In this document: positions 1-8,400 of the stretch, in pieces | How positions within the stretch are numbered: position 1 is the first letter of the stretch | How the letters are laid out: each line of letters begins with the position of its first letter | NCBI GenBank assembly: GCA_910579735.1 | Contig: CAJTUZ010000034.1 | Coordinates: 1-24,474 of the forward strand | DNA length: 24,474 bases | Reading direction: 5' to 3' | Source of the DNA: an uncultured Lachnospiraceae bacterium | Lineage (GTDB): Bacteria; Bacillota; Clostridia; Lachnospirales; Lachnospiraceae | Translations under genes and position numbers: made by a program | The notes under the pieces: model-generated | Seen by the model: only the letters and a program-made list of their open reading frames with translations | Databases searched by the model: none | Told to the model about the DNA's origin: nothing

Positions 1-1883
1 CTTAATACTTCCTTATCGTCGGGGTCGTCGGTAAATTTTATCTGCGTACCGGGGGAACCACTTGCTGCGATATAGTTTATATCGCAGTCGGTATGAACCC
101 TTACGGATATGCCCTGATTGACCATTGCCTGATACAGAGCGGTTATGATGAACTCCGCCGTTTCGCCCGTCGGGTAGGACACAATAACGGTATCACCTAT
201 TTCCGCACCCAGCTTTTTTGCCAAAAGTGTGGTCATCGCAATTTCGTCGCTGTTTTGGGGAGGAGTACCCTCTAAATATTCGTACATATCCATTGTTGTT
301 CCCGTACCCTGAAGTATAGCTGCTTTGCTTTCATATTCACCGTATCCTATCATCGAATAAATAAAATATTCCGTCATACACTTTGCGGGCATACTGTTTT
401 CCGCAAGGGTCTGCTCCATATCCTCAAGATATTTTTTAACCTTTTCATGTCCGTCCTCGGTCATAAACTTCATAGCTTCATCGCCAATGTCCGTAACGGC
501 GTGGCAGTCCGTCATACCGAAATATTTCAGCAGCTTTCCGCTTTTAAGAGATGCCGTGGCATTGGAGAGTATGATCAGCAGAGACATACACAGAAAAAAC
601 GTAAAGATAATGACGGCGTAACGTTTTGGACTGCCTACAATATCGTTTGCGGCAAGGAAAGCCGTCGTGCCAAGCCGCGATTTTCCAAGGCTCATAACGC
701 TCTTTTTGCGGAAGCGTTCCCCCGTCTGACCGTTTCTTACGGCGTCGATAGGGGACATTCTGCCCACCCTGCCCGTGCAGCCGAGACAGAACAGGAGAAT
801 TATAGCCGCTACCAGAACGGCGCAGCCGATATTGGCAAAAGCGTTACTGCCGCTGTCGATTATAATAAATTCCGTGGAACGATTTATAAGCATTTTCCCA
901 AACGGGTAACTGAGTATCAGGCCGAGTGCTACGCCGACAACAGAAATAGCGGCGTATTTTGTAAGGTACAGTCCCCGAATTTTTATGCTGCGTATGCCTA
1001 TTGCTTTCATAACGCCTATCTCGCGGAACTCCTCGGAGAGGGTAAAGGCTATGGTGAACCGCAGTACCGCAAAGGATATGATTATAAGAATAAGGCTCAC
1101 CGCAAGGATAAGACCCATGATTATCATCTCAAAAATATAGGCTTGACCAAGCATCTCCGCATCGCCCGAAAAGACAAAGCCATCGGATATATCCGCTATC
1201 TGGGACAGGGTCTTGTCAAGGTCGGCGGTGTGTATGTATAAGAATTTTCCTCCGTACATATTTTTTACCGTCTCATCGGACATATATTCGTCAAAGTCCT
1301 CGCCGTTCAGGATAAACCTTTTCACGCCCATCAATTCCGTGCCGCAGACAGCGTCCCTGAAACTGCCCGCAAAGGTAAATTCGCGGCTTACGCCCTCTAT
1401 TTCGACAGTAATTTTGTCGCCTGCCTTAAGTCCCATGCTTTTCTCTATGAAACGGGTAGCGTAAATTTCCCCTTTCGGTACGCTTTTAAGAATACTTTCG
1501 TCGTCCAGAAAATAATTCATCCCCATATCGCTGTCGCTCTGTAATACTAATATCTGATTGGCGTTGGAATCGTTAAGTGGTTCGCCGACCCGCGTAATAT
1601 TGGACTGGGACATACGGACGAACTCCTCGATACGGAACTCGTCTATCGCGGAGGCGTTTTCAAGTGTCCCGCAAATGTCCTTGTCTGAGGATTTGTTTTC
1701 GCTCATCGCCCAGTAATCGGGTACGTCCGCCATTTCAAAATAGCTGTCCAGCGCAGTCGTCACGGTGATGATGTTGCTCACGCCGGAGGACATGAACATC
1801 GACGCGAGTATAATAAATACCAGCAGTATTACGTTCATTGCCCTTTTGCGTTTAAGGTCTTTTTTCAGTATTCTCCAGAACAT
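1..1883 (-). CDS. FtsX/MacB-type ABC transporter permease (3' end outside window)
   Basis: This reads as a membrane permease of a FtsX-like (MacB-type) ABC transporter. Such proteins act with a separate ATPase in peptide-antibiotic defence, lipoprotein handling or export. The frame is open for 627 codons from ATG at 1883 to the left edge, so the C-terminus is missing. The protein starts MFWRILKKDLKRKRAMNVIL, giving one N-terminal membrane segment (about residues 17-36), then a large outer domain. A cluster of hydrophobic segments follows, containing the conserved FtsX cytoplasmic stretch EEFREIGVMKAIGIR. A second half begins around AANDIVGSPKRYAVIIF, so this is the long, duplicated form. A GAGGT ribosome site lies 8 nt before the start. 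The ATPase partner is not in the window and may lie downstream, to the left. Leucine CTT and isoleucine ATA look more frequent than in neighbouring genes, judged by eye. The substrate is unknown. Confidence 0.9.
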   Translation of the reverse strand, partial: MFWRILKKDLKRKRAMNVILLVFIILASMFMSSGVSNIITVTTALDSYFEMADVPDYWAMSENKSSDKDICGTLENASAIDEFRIEEFVRMSQSNITRVGEPLNDSNANQILVLQSDSDMGMNYFLDDESILKSVPKGEIYATRFIEKSMGLKAGDKITVEIEGVSREFTFAGSFRDAVCGTELMGVKRFILNGEDFDEYMSDETVKNMYGGKFLYIHTADLDKTLSQIADISDGFVFSGDAEMLGQAYIFEMIIMGLILAVSLILIIISFAVLRFTIAFTLSEEFREIGVMKAIGIRSIKIRGLYLTKYAAISVVGVALGLILSYPFGKMLINRSTEFIIIDSGSNAFANIGCAVLVAAIILLFCLGCTGRVGRMSPIDAVRNGQTGERFRKKSVMSLGKSRLGTTAFLAANDIVGSPKRYAVIIFTFFLCMSLLIILSNATASLKSGKLLKYFGMTDCHAVTDIGDEAMKFMTEDGHEKVKKYLEDMEQTLAENSMPAKCMTEYFIYSMIGYGEYESKAAILQGTGTTMDMYEYLEGTPPQNSDEIAMTTLLAKKLGAEIGDTVIVSYPTGETAEFIITALYQAMVNQGISVRVHTDCDINYIAASGSPGTQIKFTDDPDDKEVL

Positions 1884-1927
1884 AGTGTATACCTCTTTTC
1901 CCACGTTTTATTTTCTCTATGTTCTGA

Positions 1928-1962
1928 GTTATAACATATAAATTCTTAACAAGTCTTTAACT
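1928..1962 (-). promoter_or_regulatory. Promoter of the FtsX permease with PhoB/OmpR-like direct repeat
   Basis: A TATAAC -10 box lies on the minus strand at 1933-1928. The -35 position at normal spacing (1956-1951) reads AGACTT and is poor. Overlapping it, on the plus strand, are TTAACA at 1946-1951 and TTAACT at 1957-1962, an 11-bp period. Tandem TTAACA-like hexamers at 11 bp are the known binding pattern of PhoP/OmpR-family response regulators. Their position suggests activation of a weak promoter. The regulator is not in the window. Confidence 0.45.
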
Positions 1963-2177
1963 TTTGACGAAATACAAAAACGTATCATACAGTTACCAAA
2001 ATAAAATAAGCGGAGCAGTTTAAATTGTTGAATTTTCACTTTCTGTTTTCCTCCCGTTTTCTTTTATCAGCAGGCTTTGTTTCCGTCCTCTGACACCCAC
2101 AATCGAAATCGAAATGTATATGATCTGGAAAAAATATCAGGTCTTTTCCAAGGCTGCCGAAAAATTTTTGATGATGA

Positions 2178-2220
2178 TGCAGGGGAATATAAACACTCTT
2201 TAAAAATATCTTCCCCTGCA
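2178..2220 (-). terminator. Inverted repeat downstream of the AraC gene, possible terminator
   Basis: Perfect 10-bp arms, TGCAGGGGAA at 2178-2187 and TTCCCCTGCA at 2211-2220, enclose an AT-rich loop of 23 nt. The repeat begins 10 nt after the AraC stop codon. On the minus strand no T-run follows directly, so if it terminates it may be inefficient. It could also be an mRNA 3' stabilising hairpin. Confidence 0.5.
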
Positions 2221-2230
2221 GTTTTATTCA

Positions 2231-3118
2231 TCACATATCCGCACTCCGCTTCCTGTACTCTTTCGGCGAACATCCGACCTTTTTTAAAAACTGCCTGTTA
2301 AAATTGGAAAGATTACTGTATCCGCAGGCAAAGGCAATGTCAGCGACCGGATCTTCACAGGAAGTAAGCTCCTCACAGGCCGCATTGATACGCACCTGTG
2401 CCAGATGTTCAATGGCGCCGATCCCCACGGCTTCTTTAAAACAGCGCATAAAATGACTTTTGCTAAGATGGACGAGCGCTGCCAGTTTCTCTACCGTGAT
2501 ATCCTCTCTATAATTTAATGCCATATATTCCAGCGCCGGACGAATGGCCTTACTGTACTGCGTCCCATCGTCTTTTTCAAACACAATATTTTCACTTTCT
2601 ATCAACAGCCAGACAAACCGCATCAGTTCGCTTTTTAAAAGCAGATCTGTCTGCGGTGAATTCTCGTGTACACAGGCAAAAATGCGTTTTGTCACGGCTC
2701 TTAATTCACTGCACTGTCCGGCATCCATGCGGATATGGACATTGCTTCGGATCGTTCCGTTCACGATCGGCCGGATGCATTCATTCGTGCAGCGGTCTTT
2801 GCTGTTGCTTCCAAGCAGTACGGGATTAAAAACAAGCGCATCATAAATCAGCTCCCTGTCTTTGCACGGATAGGCGGTATGCAGCATATTCGGCGGTATC
2901 ATTAGAATATCGCCCTCACAGGCCTCAAACTTCTGGCTGCCGCATAGGAACTCCCCTCTCCCCCGGCAGATATAATTGATCTCAAATTCATTATGCCAAT
3001 GCATCGGCACATTCATAAAGTCTTCCGGGAGGCGGCACTCGTAATAACTGTAGGGGATCAAAGCCGTACTGTGCTGCCTCTTTTCCTGTGTTTCTTTATT
3101 TGTTACCTTTGTTGTCAT
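2231..3118 (-). CDS. AraC-family transcriptional regulator (cupin sensor + HTH)
   Basis: This is a 295-residue AraC/XylS-family regulator, the usual length. The N-terminal half is a cupin-type sugar-sensing domain, with HWHNEFEINYICRG at about residues 41-54 and a DILMIPPNMLHTAYP strand pair near 70-84. The C-terminal 100 residues are the double helix-turn-helix: EDITVEKLAALVHLSKSHFMRCF for the first, and PVADIAFACGYSNLSNFNRQF followed by SPKEYR for the second. The start at 3118 is supported by GAGGGAG just upstream. It is divergent from the GH31 gene across about 240 bases that hold 20-bp-spaced direct repeats, so it most likely controls that gene and perhaps itself. The inducer cannot be read from the sequence; a sugar released by the GH31 enzyme is the simplest guess. 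Confidence 0.93.
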   Translation of the reverse strand: MTTKVTNKETQEKRQHSTALIPYSYYECRLPEDFMNVPMHWHNEFEINYICRGRGEFLCGSQKFEACEGDILMIPPNMLHTAYPCKDRELIYDALVFNPVLLGSNSKDRCTNECIRPIVNGTIRSNVHIRMDAGQCSELRAVTKRIFACVHENSPQTDLLLKSELMRFVWLLIESENIVFEKDDGTQYSKAIRPALEYMALNYREDITVEKLAALVHLSKSHFMRCFKEAVGIGAIEHLAQVRINAACEELTSCEDPVADIAFACGYSNLSNFNRQFLKKVGCSPKEYRKRSADM

Positions 3119-3210
3119 TCCGCTCCCTCATGTTTACTCAATCTGCAGAGGCAGACTCGCGTGTGAGAAATTGATTTTGCACACGATTCTCCGCATTATT
3201 TTCTATACAT

Positions 3211-3284
3211 AATACTATAGTACCACTATAAAGTAGTATTTCAATAGTATTTTTTATCACACAATAGTATTATATCATTATAGT
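3211..3284. promoter_or_regulatory. Divergent araC/GH31 control region with AraC-type direct repeats
   Basis: CAATAGTATT occurs twice on the plus strand, at 3242-3251 and 3262-3271, exactly 20 bp apart. A related AAGTAGTATT lies at 3231-3240. An inverted relative, AATACTATAG, is at 3211-3220, 20 bp before that copy; it contains the perfect palindrome TACTATAGTA at 3213-3222. The copy at 3262-3271 sits about 8 bp before a possible -10 (TATAGT, 3279-3284) for the GH31 gene, and there is no good -35. Pairs of direct repeats two helical turns apart next to the -35 position are typical of AraC-family activators. The cognate regulator is probably the divergent gene ending at 2231. Confidence 0.6.
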
Positions 3285-3346
3285 GAGCATTTCCAAGGAT
3301 CGGAAACCTATGGGAATGCCGGACGGCCCGAAACAAAATGAAAAGC

Positions 3347-3352
3347 AGGAGG
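3347..3352 (+). promoter_or_regulatory. Ribosome binding site that fixes the GH31 start
   Basis: AGGAGG lies 6 nt before the ATG at 3359. An in-frame ATG at 3338 lies before this site and has no ribosome site of its own, so the later start is preferred. Confidence 0.85.
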
Positions 3353-3358
3353 TTACGT

Positions 3359-5386
3359 ATGAAATTTGTTAATGATGGCGGTGCACTGGTATGCTGCCGC
3401 AACGGCGAAAAGCTGAAAATCGAAGCATGGGGCAGCGATTCACTACGTGTGCGTGCCGCTATGGCGCCGGAATTTACCGGAAACGACTGGGCATTGACCG
3501 AAACAGTCGAAAACAATGGCGCTCAGGTCCTGATCGAAGAAGAGGATCATTGGGCAGGCGATGGTACGATCGATAAAAGAGAGATCGCAACGATCATAAA
3601 CGGCCGTATCAAGGCAGTCGTTAATTTCGCAGGTGTTATTTCTTTCTACAAAGACGATAAGCTGATTCTCCGCGAATATTTCCGCTTCTATGATGGCACG
3701 CTCTCCAAAGAAAGCAGATGCCTAAAACTGGTGAACCGTGAATGGAAAGGCATTATCGGCGGAAGCGAGTATTCTCTGAATCTGAAATTTGAAAGCAACA
3801 AAAATGAAAAAATATTCGGTATGGGACAGTATCAGCAGGACTGCATGGACCTAAAAGGATGCGTACTCGAACTGGCACAGCGCAATTCCCAGATTTCCGT
3901 ACCGTTTGCGGTTTCTTCCATGGGATACGGATTTCTTTGGAACAACCCGGCAGTCGGCCGTGTAACATTCGGTAAAAACTACACGGAATGGATCGCAAGA
4001 GCCACGAAAGAAATGGACTATTGGATCACTGTCTCCGATACGCCCAAACAGATCCTTGCAAATTATACATCCGTAACCGGCCATGCGGCAATGTTCCCGG
4101 AAGACCTGATGGGACTATGGCAGTGTAAACTGCGCTACAGAACGCAGGATGAAGTATTGAGCGTAGCGCGCCAGTACCAGAAAGAAGGCATTAAGATCGA
4201 TCAGATCGTCATTGACTTCTTCCACTGGACCCTGCAGGGCGACTGGAAATTTGACAAAAAGTACTGGCCCGATCCGAAAGCCATGGTCGATGAACTGCAT
4301 GCAATGGGCATCAAAGTCATCGTATCGGTATGGCCTTCCGTTGACCGTAAGAGCGAAAACTTCGGCCCCATGATGGAACGCGGACTGCTCATCAGAACAG
4401 AGCGCGGCGCGGCACAGACTTATGATTATCAGGGAGATTGTGTGGAGATCGATCCTTTTAATCCGGAAACGAGAAAATATATATGGGAAGTATGTAAGAA
4501 AAATTATTACGATTACGGTATCGACGCTTTCTGGTTAGACAATTCCGAACCGGACTACGGCGTATATGATTTTGAAAATTACCGTTACTATAACGGCCCT
4601 GCTCTTTCTGTCAGCAACATGTATCCGCAGATGTTCAGCCGTGCCTTCTATGATGAAATGGCAAAAGAAGAAGGCAAAAATGTTGTCAATCTGCTCCGCT
4701 GCGCATGGGCAGGTTCCCAGAAATACGGTAATGTTGTCTGGTCCGGCGATGTACCGAGTACGTTTGAAGCTTTTGCCGATCAGATCCAGTGCGGACTGAA
4801 TATGGGACTTGCCGGCATTCCCTGGTGGACGACGGATATCGGCGGTTTCATGACCGATGATGTAAATGACGAAGATTTCAGACAGCTTCTGATCCGCTGG
4901 TATCAGTTTGCGGTATACTCTCCCGTGCTTCGCATGCATGGCGACAGGGGGCCTTACAATATCCCGCCGCTTGATGAAAGAGACTGGGGGGGCGGCTATC
5001 TCCATACCGGCCAGCCGAACGAGCTCTGGAGCTACGGCGAGGACAATTACGCTATCATGAAAAAATATTATGATATCCGTATCTCCATGCACGATTATAT
5101 CCGCTCATTATATGAAGAAGCGCATACGAACGGCTCTCCTCTTCTGCGGGCAATGTTCTACGAATTCCCGGAAGACGAAAAATGCTGGGAGCTGCAGGAT
5201 CAGTATATGTTCGGCAATAAATATCTGATCGCGCCCATCCTGCATCTGAACGAATGGAAGCGCGACGTCTATCTTCCGGCCGGAAAATGGAAACTCACTT
5301 CCACCGGAGAAATCTTCGACGGAGGCTGCACGATCAGCGTAGATGCGCCGATCGATTATATGCCGGTACTGGAAAAGCAGGCATAA
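3359..5386 (+). CDS. Glycoside hydrolase family 31 (alpha-xylosidase/alpha-glucosidase type)
   Basis: This is a 675-residue retaining alpha-glycosidase of family GH31 with no signal peptide, so it should be cytoplasmic. An N-terminal beta-sandwich (about residues 1-230) precedes the TIM barrel. The barrel carries the nucleophile motif DAFWLDNSEPD (Asp about 394), the acid/base motif VVWSGDVPSTFEAF (Asp about 464), GIPWWTTDIGGF, and RMHGDRGPY. The C-terminal part is a short beta-sandwich. The WLDxxEP form and the WSGD segment resemble bacterial alpha-xylosidase-like GH31 proteins more than classical maltase forms, but the exact substrate is not settled. Its own AraC regulator is divergent and no transporter is adjacent, so the substrate must come through another system. 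A hairpin follows at 5406-5430. Confidence 0.93.
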   Translation: MKFVNDGGALVCCRNGEKLKIEAWGSDSLRVRAAMAPEFTGNDWALTETVENNGAQVLIEEEDHWAGDGTIDKREIATIINGRIKAVVNFAGVISFYKDDKLILREYFRFYDGTLSKESRCLKLVNREWKGIIGGSEYSLNLKFESNKNEKIFGMGQYQQDCMDLKGCVLELAQRNSQISVPFAVSSMGYGFLWNNPAVGRVTFGKNYTEWIARATKEMDYWITVSDTPKQILANYTSVTGHAAMFPEDLMGLWQCKLRYRTQDEVLSVARQYQKEGIKIDQIVIDFFHWTLQGDWKFDKKYWPDPKAMVDELHAMGIKVIVSVWPSVDRKSENFGPMMERGLLIRTERGAAQTYDYQGDCVEIDPFNPETRKYIWEVCKKNYYDYGIDAFWLDNSEPDYGVYDFENYRYYNGPALSVSNMYPQMFSRAFYDEMAKEEGKNVVNLLRCAWAGSQKYGNVVWSGDVPSTFEAFADQIQCGLNMGLAGIPWWTTDIGGFMTDDVNDEDFRQLLIRWYQFAVYSPVLRMHGDRGPYNIPPLDERDWGGGYLHTGQPNELWSYGEDNYAIMKKYYDIRISMHDYIRSLYEEAHTNGSPLLRAMFYEFPEDEKCWELQDQYMFGNKYLIAPILHLNEWKRDVYLPAGKWKLTSTGEIFDGGCTISVDAPIDYMPVLEKQA

Positions 5387-5405
5387 TTTTCATAGTAACA
5401 ACAAC

Positions 5406-5430
5406 AGGGACAGTCACAGCGGCTGTCCCT
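5406..5430. terminator. Hairpin terminator between convergent GH31 and surface-protein genes
   Basis: Perfect 8-bp arms, AGGGACAG (5406-5413) and CTGTCCCT (5423-5430), enclose a 9-nt loop. On the plus strand CATTTTGCC follows, 20-45 nt after the GH31 stop. On the minus side the flank is less T-rich. It can serve both converging transcripts. Confidence 0.65.
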
Positions 5431-5462
5431 CATTTTGCCTTTCTATCCGGTTTTGCCCGCTT

Positions 5463-8400
5463 CTACTTCTCTCCTTCCTTATCTGTTCTTGAAACATTTT
5501 TCTCCGCGGGATTTTCCGAGATTTTCTCCGAACGGTTCTCCATCTGTCTCATTGCCTTTTTCTTTTTTACTTTCCCGAAGGTCACTACGATCATCACTGC
5601 AAGAAGCGCTGTTACAGGAATTATGTAAACTAGATAATCCGTAACACCTTTTTCATGCACACAGACGGCAATCTCCAGATCGGTTCCTTCTGCAGTGAAC
5701 AAATGATAGATTCCCATCATGCCGGTCTCTGCCTCACGCCAGTCACTGCCGCTCTTTATATAAATGCTTACCCCCTCTGTTTCTCCCTGCGGCGCCTGAT
5801 AGCGGAATTGGTGTTCACGTCTGCCGTCTCCCGTAAAGCTGACTTTCCAGTGCTCCGTCCCATCTTCCAGAGCAACGCCATCGACACCAAGATCGGTAAG
5901 TTCCAATACCGCTTCCTTAGCAAACATCCCATCAACAAGAAGTATTGACTGCGCGCCGGGCCTTGTCCGCTCTGAAGCGATGGTCGTCTGATAACGCACA
6001 TATTCTGCAGTAACATCTTCGTCCTGTGTAACGTCTATTAATTCCTTGGTGTCCCAGTCCGCATAAAATCCCTCTTTGACCGGAATCTCCGGATACATGC
6101 CGGTCGAAACCATACCGCCGTAAGGACACTCTATCGTTTTGACCGCTTCGTCGTCCGCATAGAACGTGACCGTCATCATGCGAAACCGCTCCGGCAGACC
6201 TTCTATATTCAATAATTCCCTGTAAGTAATCGGTTCCGCCTTATCACTGTAGCTGATGCGGTCGATTCCCGCGATCTCATCCGATACGAAGAAATTATTC
6301 TCCACCATTCCATCTTCATCTGTTTTCCCCGCTATTGCCCCGAAAAAGGCGGTCGTATCCTGTACCTGCACCATAGCGCAGCAGTCTGCGATGCTGGACG
6401 CGTATCCTGCGATCCCCGCAACATATTCTTCTCCCGACACATAACACTTTGCATAACTTGCTTTAATGTGGGAACGTGACTCTCCGACGATACCTCCTAC
6501 ATAGCTTCCTGTCGTACTTGTGATCCTGCCGTAATTCTCACACCACAATATCGTCCCCATTTCCTGCAGACCGGTTATGCCGCCCACACAGCTTTTCTGC
6601 GCCGTGATCTTCCCGGTATTCACGTTACCCCGCAGCACGCATTTGGTCTGAAATGTAGAGTTGAGTCTGGCATCTTCGATTCCCGTCACATCACTTTCCA
6701 GATCAAAATCATACTCGATCGCCATTGTCCCTGCAATCCCGGATACATTGATATCGCCCTTCACTTCACCGGCATTCTGACATTCGGCGATCGTGGCATC
6801 CGTACTCGTTTCGGCATCTTCTTCGGAATTGTCTTCATATATATTGGAATAATCCATATCCAGCACACCATCGACAGCATCCGTATAAAGCCGCATAATC
6901 GTGCTGAACTGGTCGTTGAGCGCCTCTAAATCCGCCAGCAGGACGTCATTTGTGGAAGACATTTCTCCGTTCAGATAACCGATATTTTCCGAAAGTCCCT
7001 GTAAATTGGACGTCAGACTGTTGGTCTTTGTCCGGTACGTATCACCAAGTAACGGCATTTCAATATCCGGCATATTGTTCAGGGTATCCGCTATATTTTT
7101 TGCCTCATCACCGGCCGTCTGCAGATTGCCCGAAGCGTCTTTCGTATAGCCGACCGCGTCTTTTAACTCATTTACAGCGCCTTCCGTCATCTGGCTCTGA
7201 TGAGACAGGACAATGTCTGACATCGTCTCCAGATATTCCTGCATACCGGCCGTGTAACTTGTTCCGCCATGTGAAGCGCTGTATTGCAGATCCGCATAAG
7301 CGGATGCTGCCGTATCGATTGCGGAAGCATTGTCGGACATTCTGGACGCTGCATCGTTTCTCAACTGATCATCCAGTGCTGCCTGCTCCCCATCTGCCGC
7401 CGGGAAAGCGCTCTCTGTTCCTGAAACAGTATCATAATGTACCCAGTCTTCCACATCCAGATAGTCCGTATAGCTGCTGCCGCCGGGCCAGGGTTCCTGC
7501 ACGGCGCCGCCGATACGCGGCCTCAGATCGTTCTCGCTGCACGTACCGTCCGCATATACCGGCTCCTTCCTGATCTCGTCAATATAGTAGTTTTCATAAG
7601 CCTTTACGGCTTTGGCATAATCTTTGGCATGCTGTGATGCCGCATTCTCCATATCCGCCTTGGCGCCATCGTATCTTTCCTTTTCCTCTTTCGTCATATA
7701 CTGGTAAATATCCAGCGCCTGTACCGTATCTTCCAGCTCGTAAGCCGCATTTTTCACATTGCCGGCAGCATCTCTTGTCTGGTCCAGCATTCCGTTTTGT
7801 TTACCTGCTTCGTCCATAACATAATCCAGACGGTTAATGGCCTCATTGGCGGAGCTTACCATACCGTCCGTCCATGCCACGGTCTGATCCGCCAGATAGG
7901 CGGTATCGTCCAGCGCTTTATCCGCAAAATCCTGAATGACCGAAAGCCTGCCATATACTGCATCGGACTCCGTCCCCGCATCATCCAGCATCCGGCCTGC
8001 CAGATCGTGCATGATATCAATGTTTTCCGCAAGCTGGTATGCAATGTCCTTGGAAAGGTCGATCGCCACATACGGTTCCGTCTGACCGGCGATGCCGCCG
8101 ACGTCTTTACGCCCGCATACAAGTCCTTTATTCTCACAGAAATAGACATATCCTGACTGTCGTCCTACGATACCTCCCGCATTATAACCGACATGTTCAT
8201 ACCCTATGGAACCGTTATTGGTGCAAAGCTGTATGATACCGGTAGAAAGTCCCGCGATACCGCCCGAATCGATCGTATTACTATTGAGCGACGCCTCTTT
8301 TTCATCCTGTCCGCCGCTTTCGCCGGATTCTAACAAATCGGCAGTATACTGGGAAAGTTCGTTGATATCTTCTATTGCTTTTTCCTGCTCTTTTCCTGAA

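Larger units (their letters stand above)
1884..2230. other. Intergenic region between FtsX permease and araC-like gene
   Basis: This 347-base gap holds the permease promoter (1928-1962) and the inverted repeat behind the AraC gene (2178-2220). The middle, about 1990-2177, shows no credible gene: short open frames there have no ribosome site and no recognisable protein. The permease runs left and the AraC gene reads towards it, so both are on the minus strand. Confidence 0.6.

Noticed and set aside
447..1241. 264-codon open frame on the plus strand
   Set aside because: It is antisense to the FtsX permease, has no family resemblance, and is rich in Lys, Tyr and Arg in the way shadow frames are.
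2067..2301. Two overlapping short open frames on opposite strands near the AraC 3' end
   Set aside because: They run across the inverted repeat and the AraC 3' end, lack ribosome sites, and look like nothing known.
4535..5092. 185-codon open frame on the minus strand
   Set aside because: It lies wholly within the GH31 coding region, antisense, and encodes no recognisable domain.
6950..7573. 207-codon open frame on the plus strand
   Set aside because: It is antisense to the helical part of the surface protein. Its Pro/Ser/Arg/His-rich composition is that of a shadow frame.
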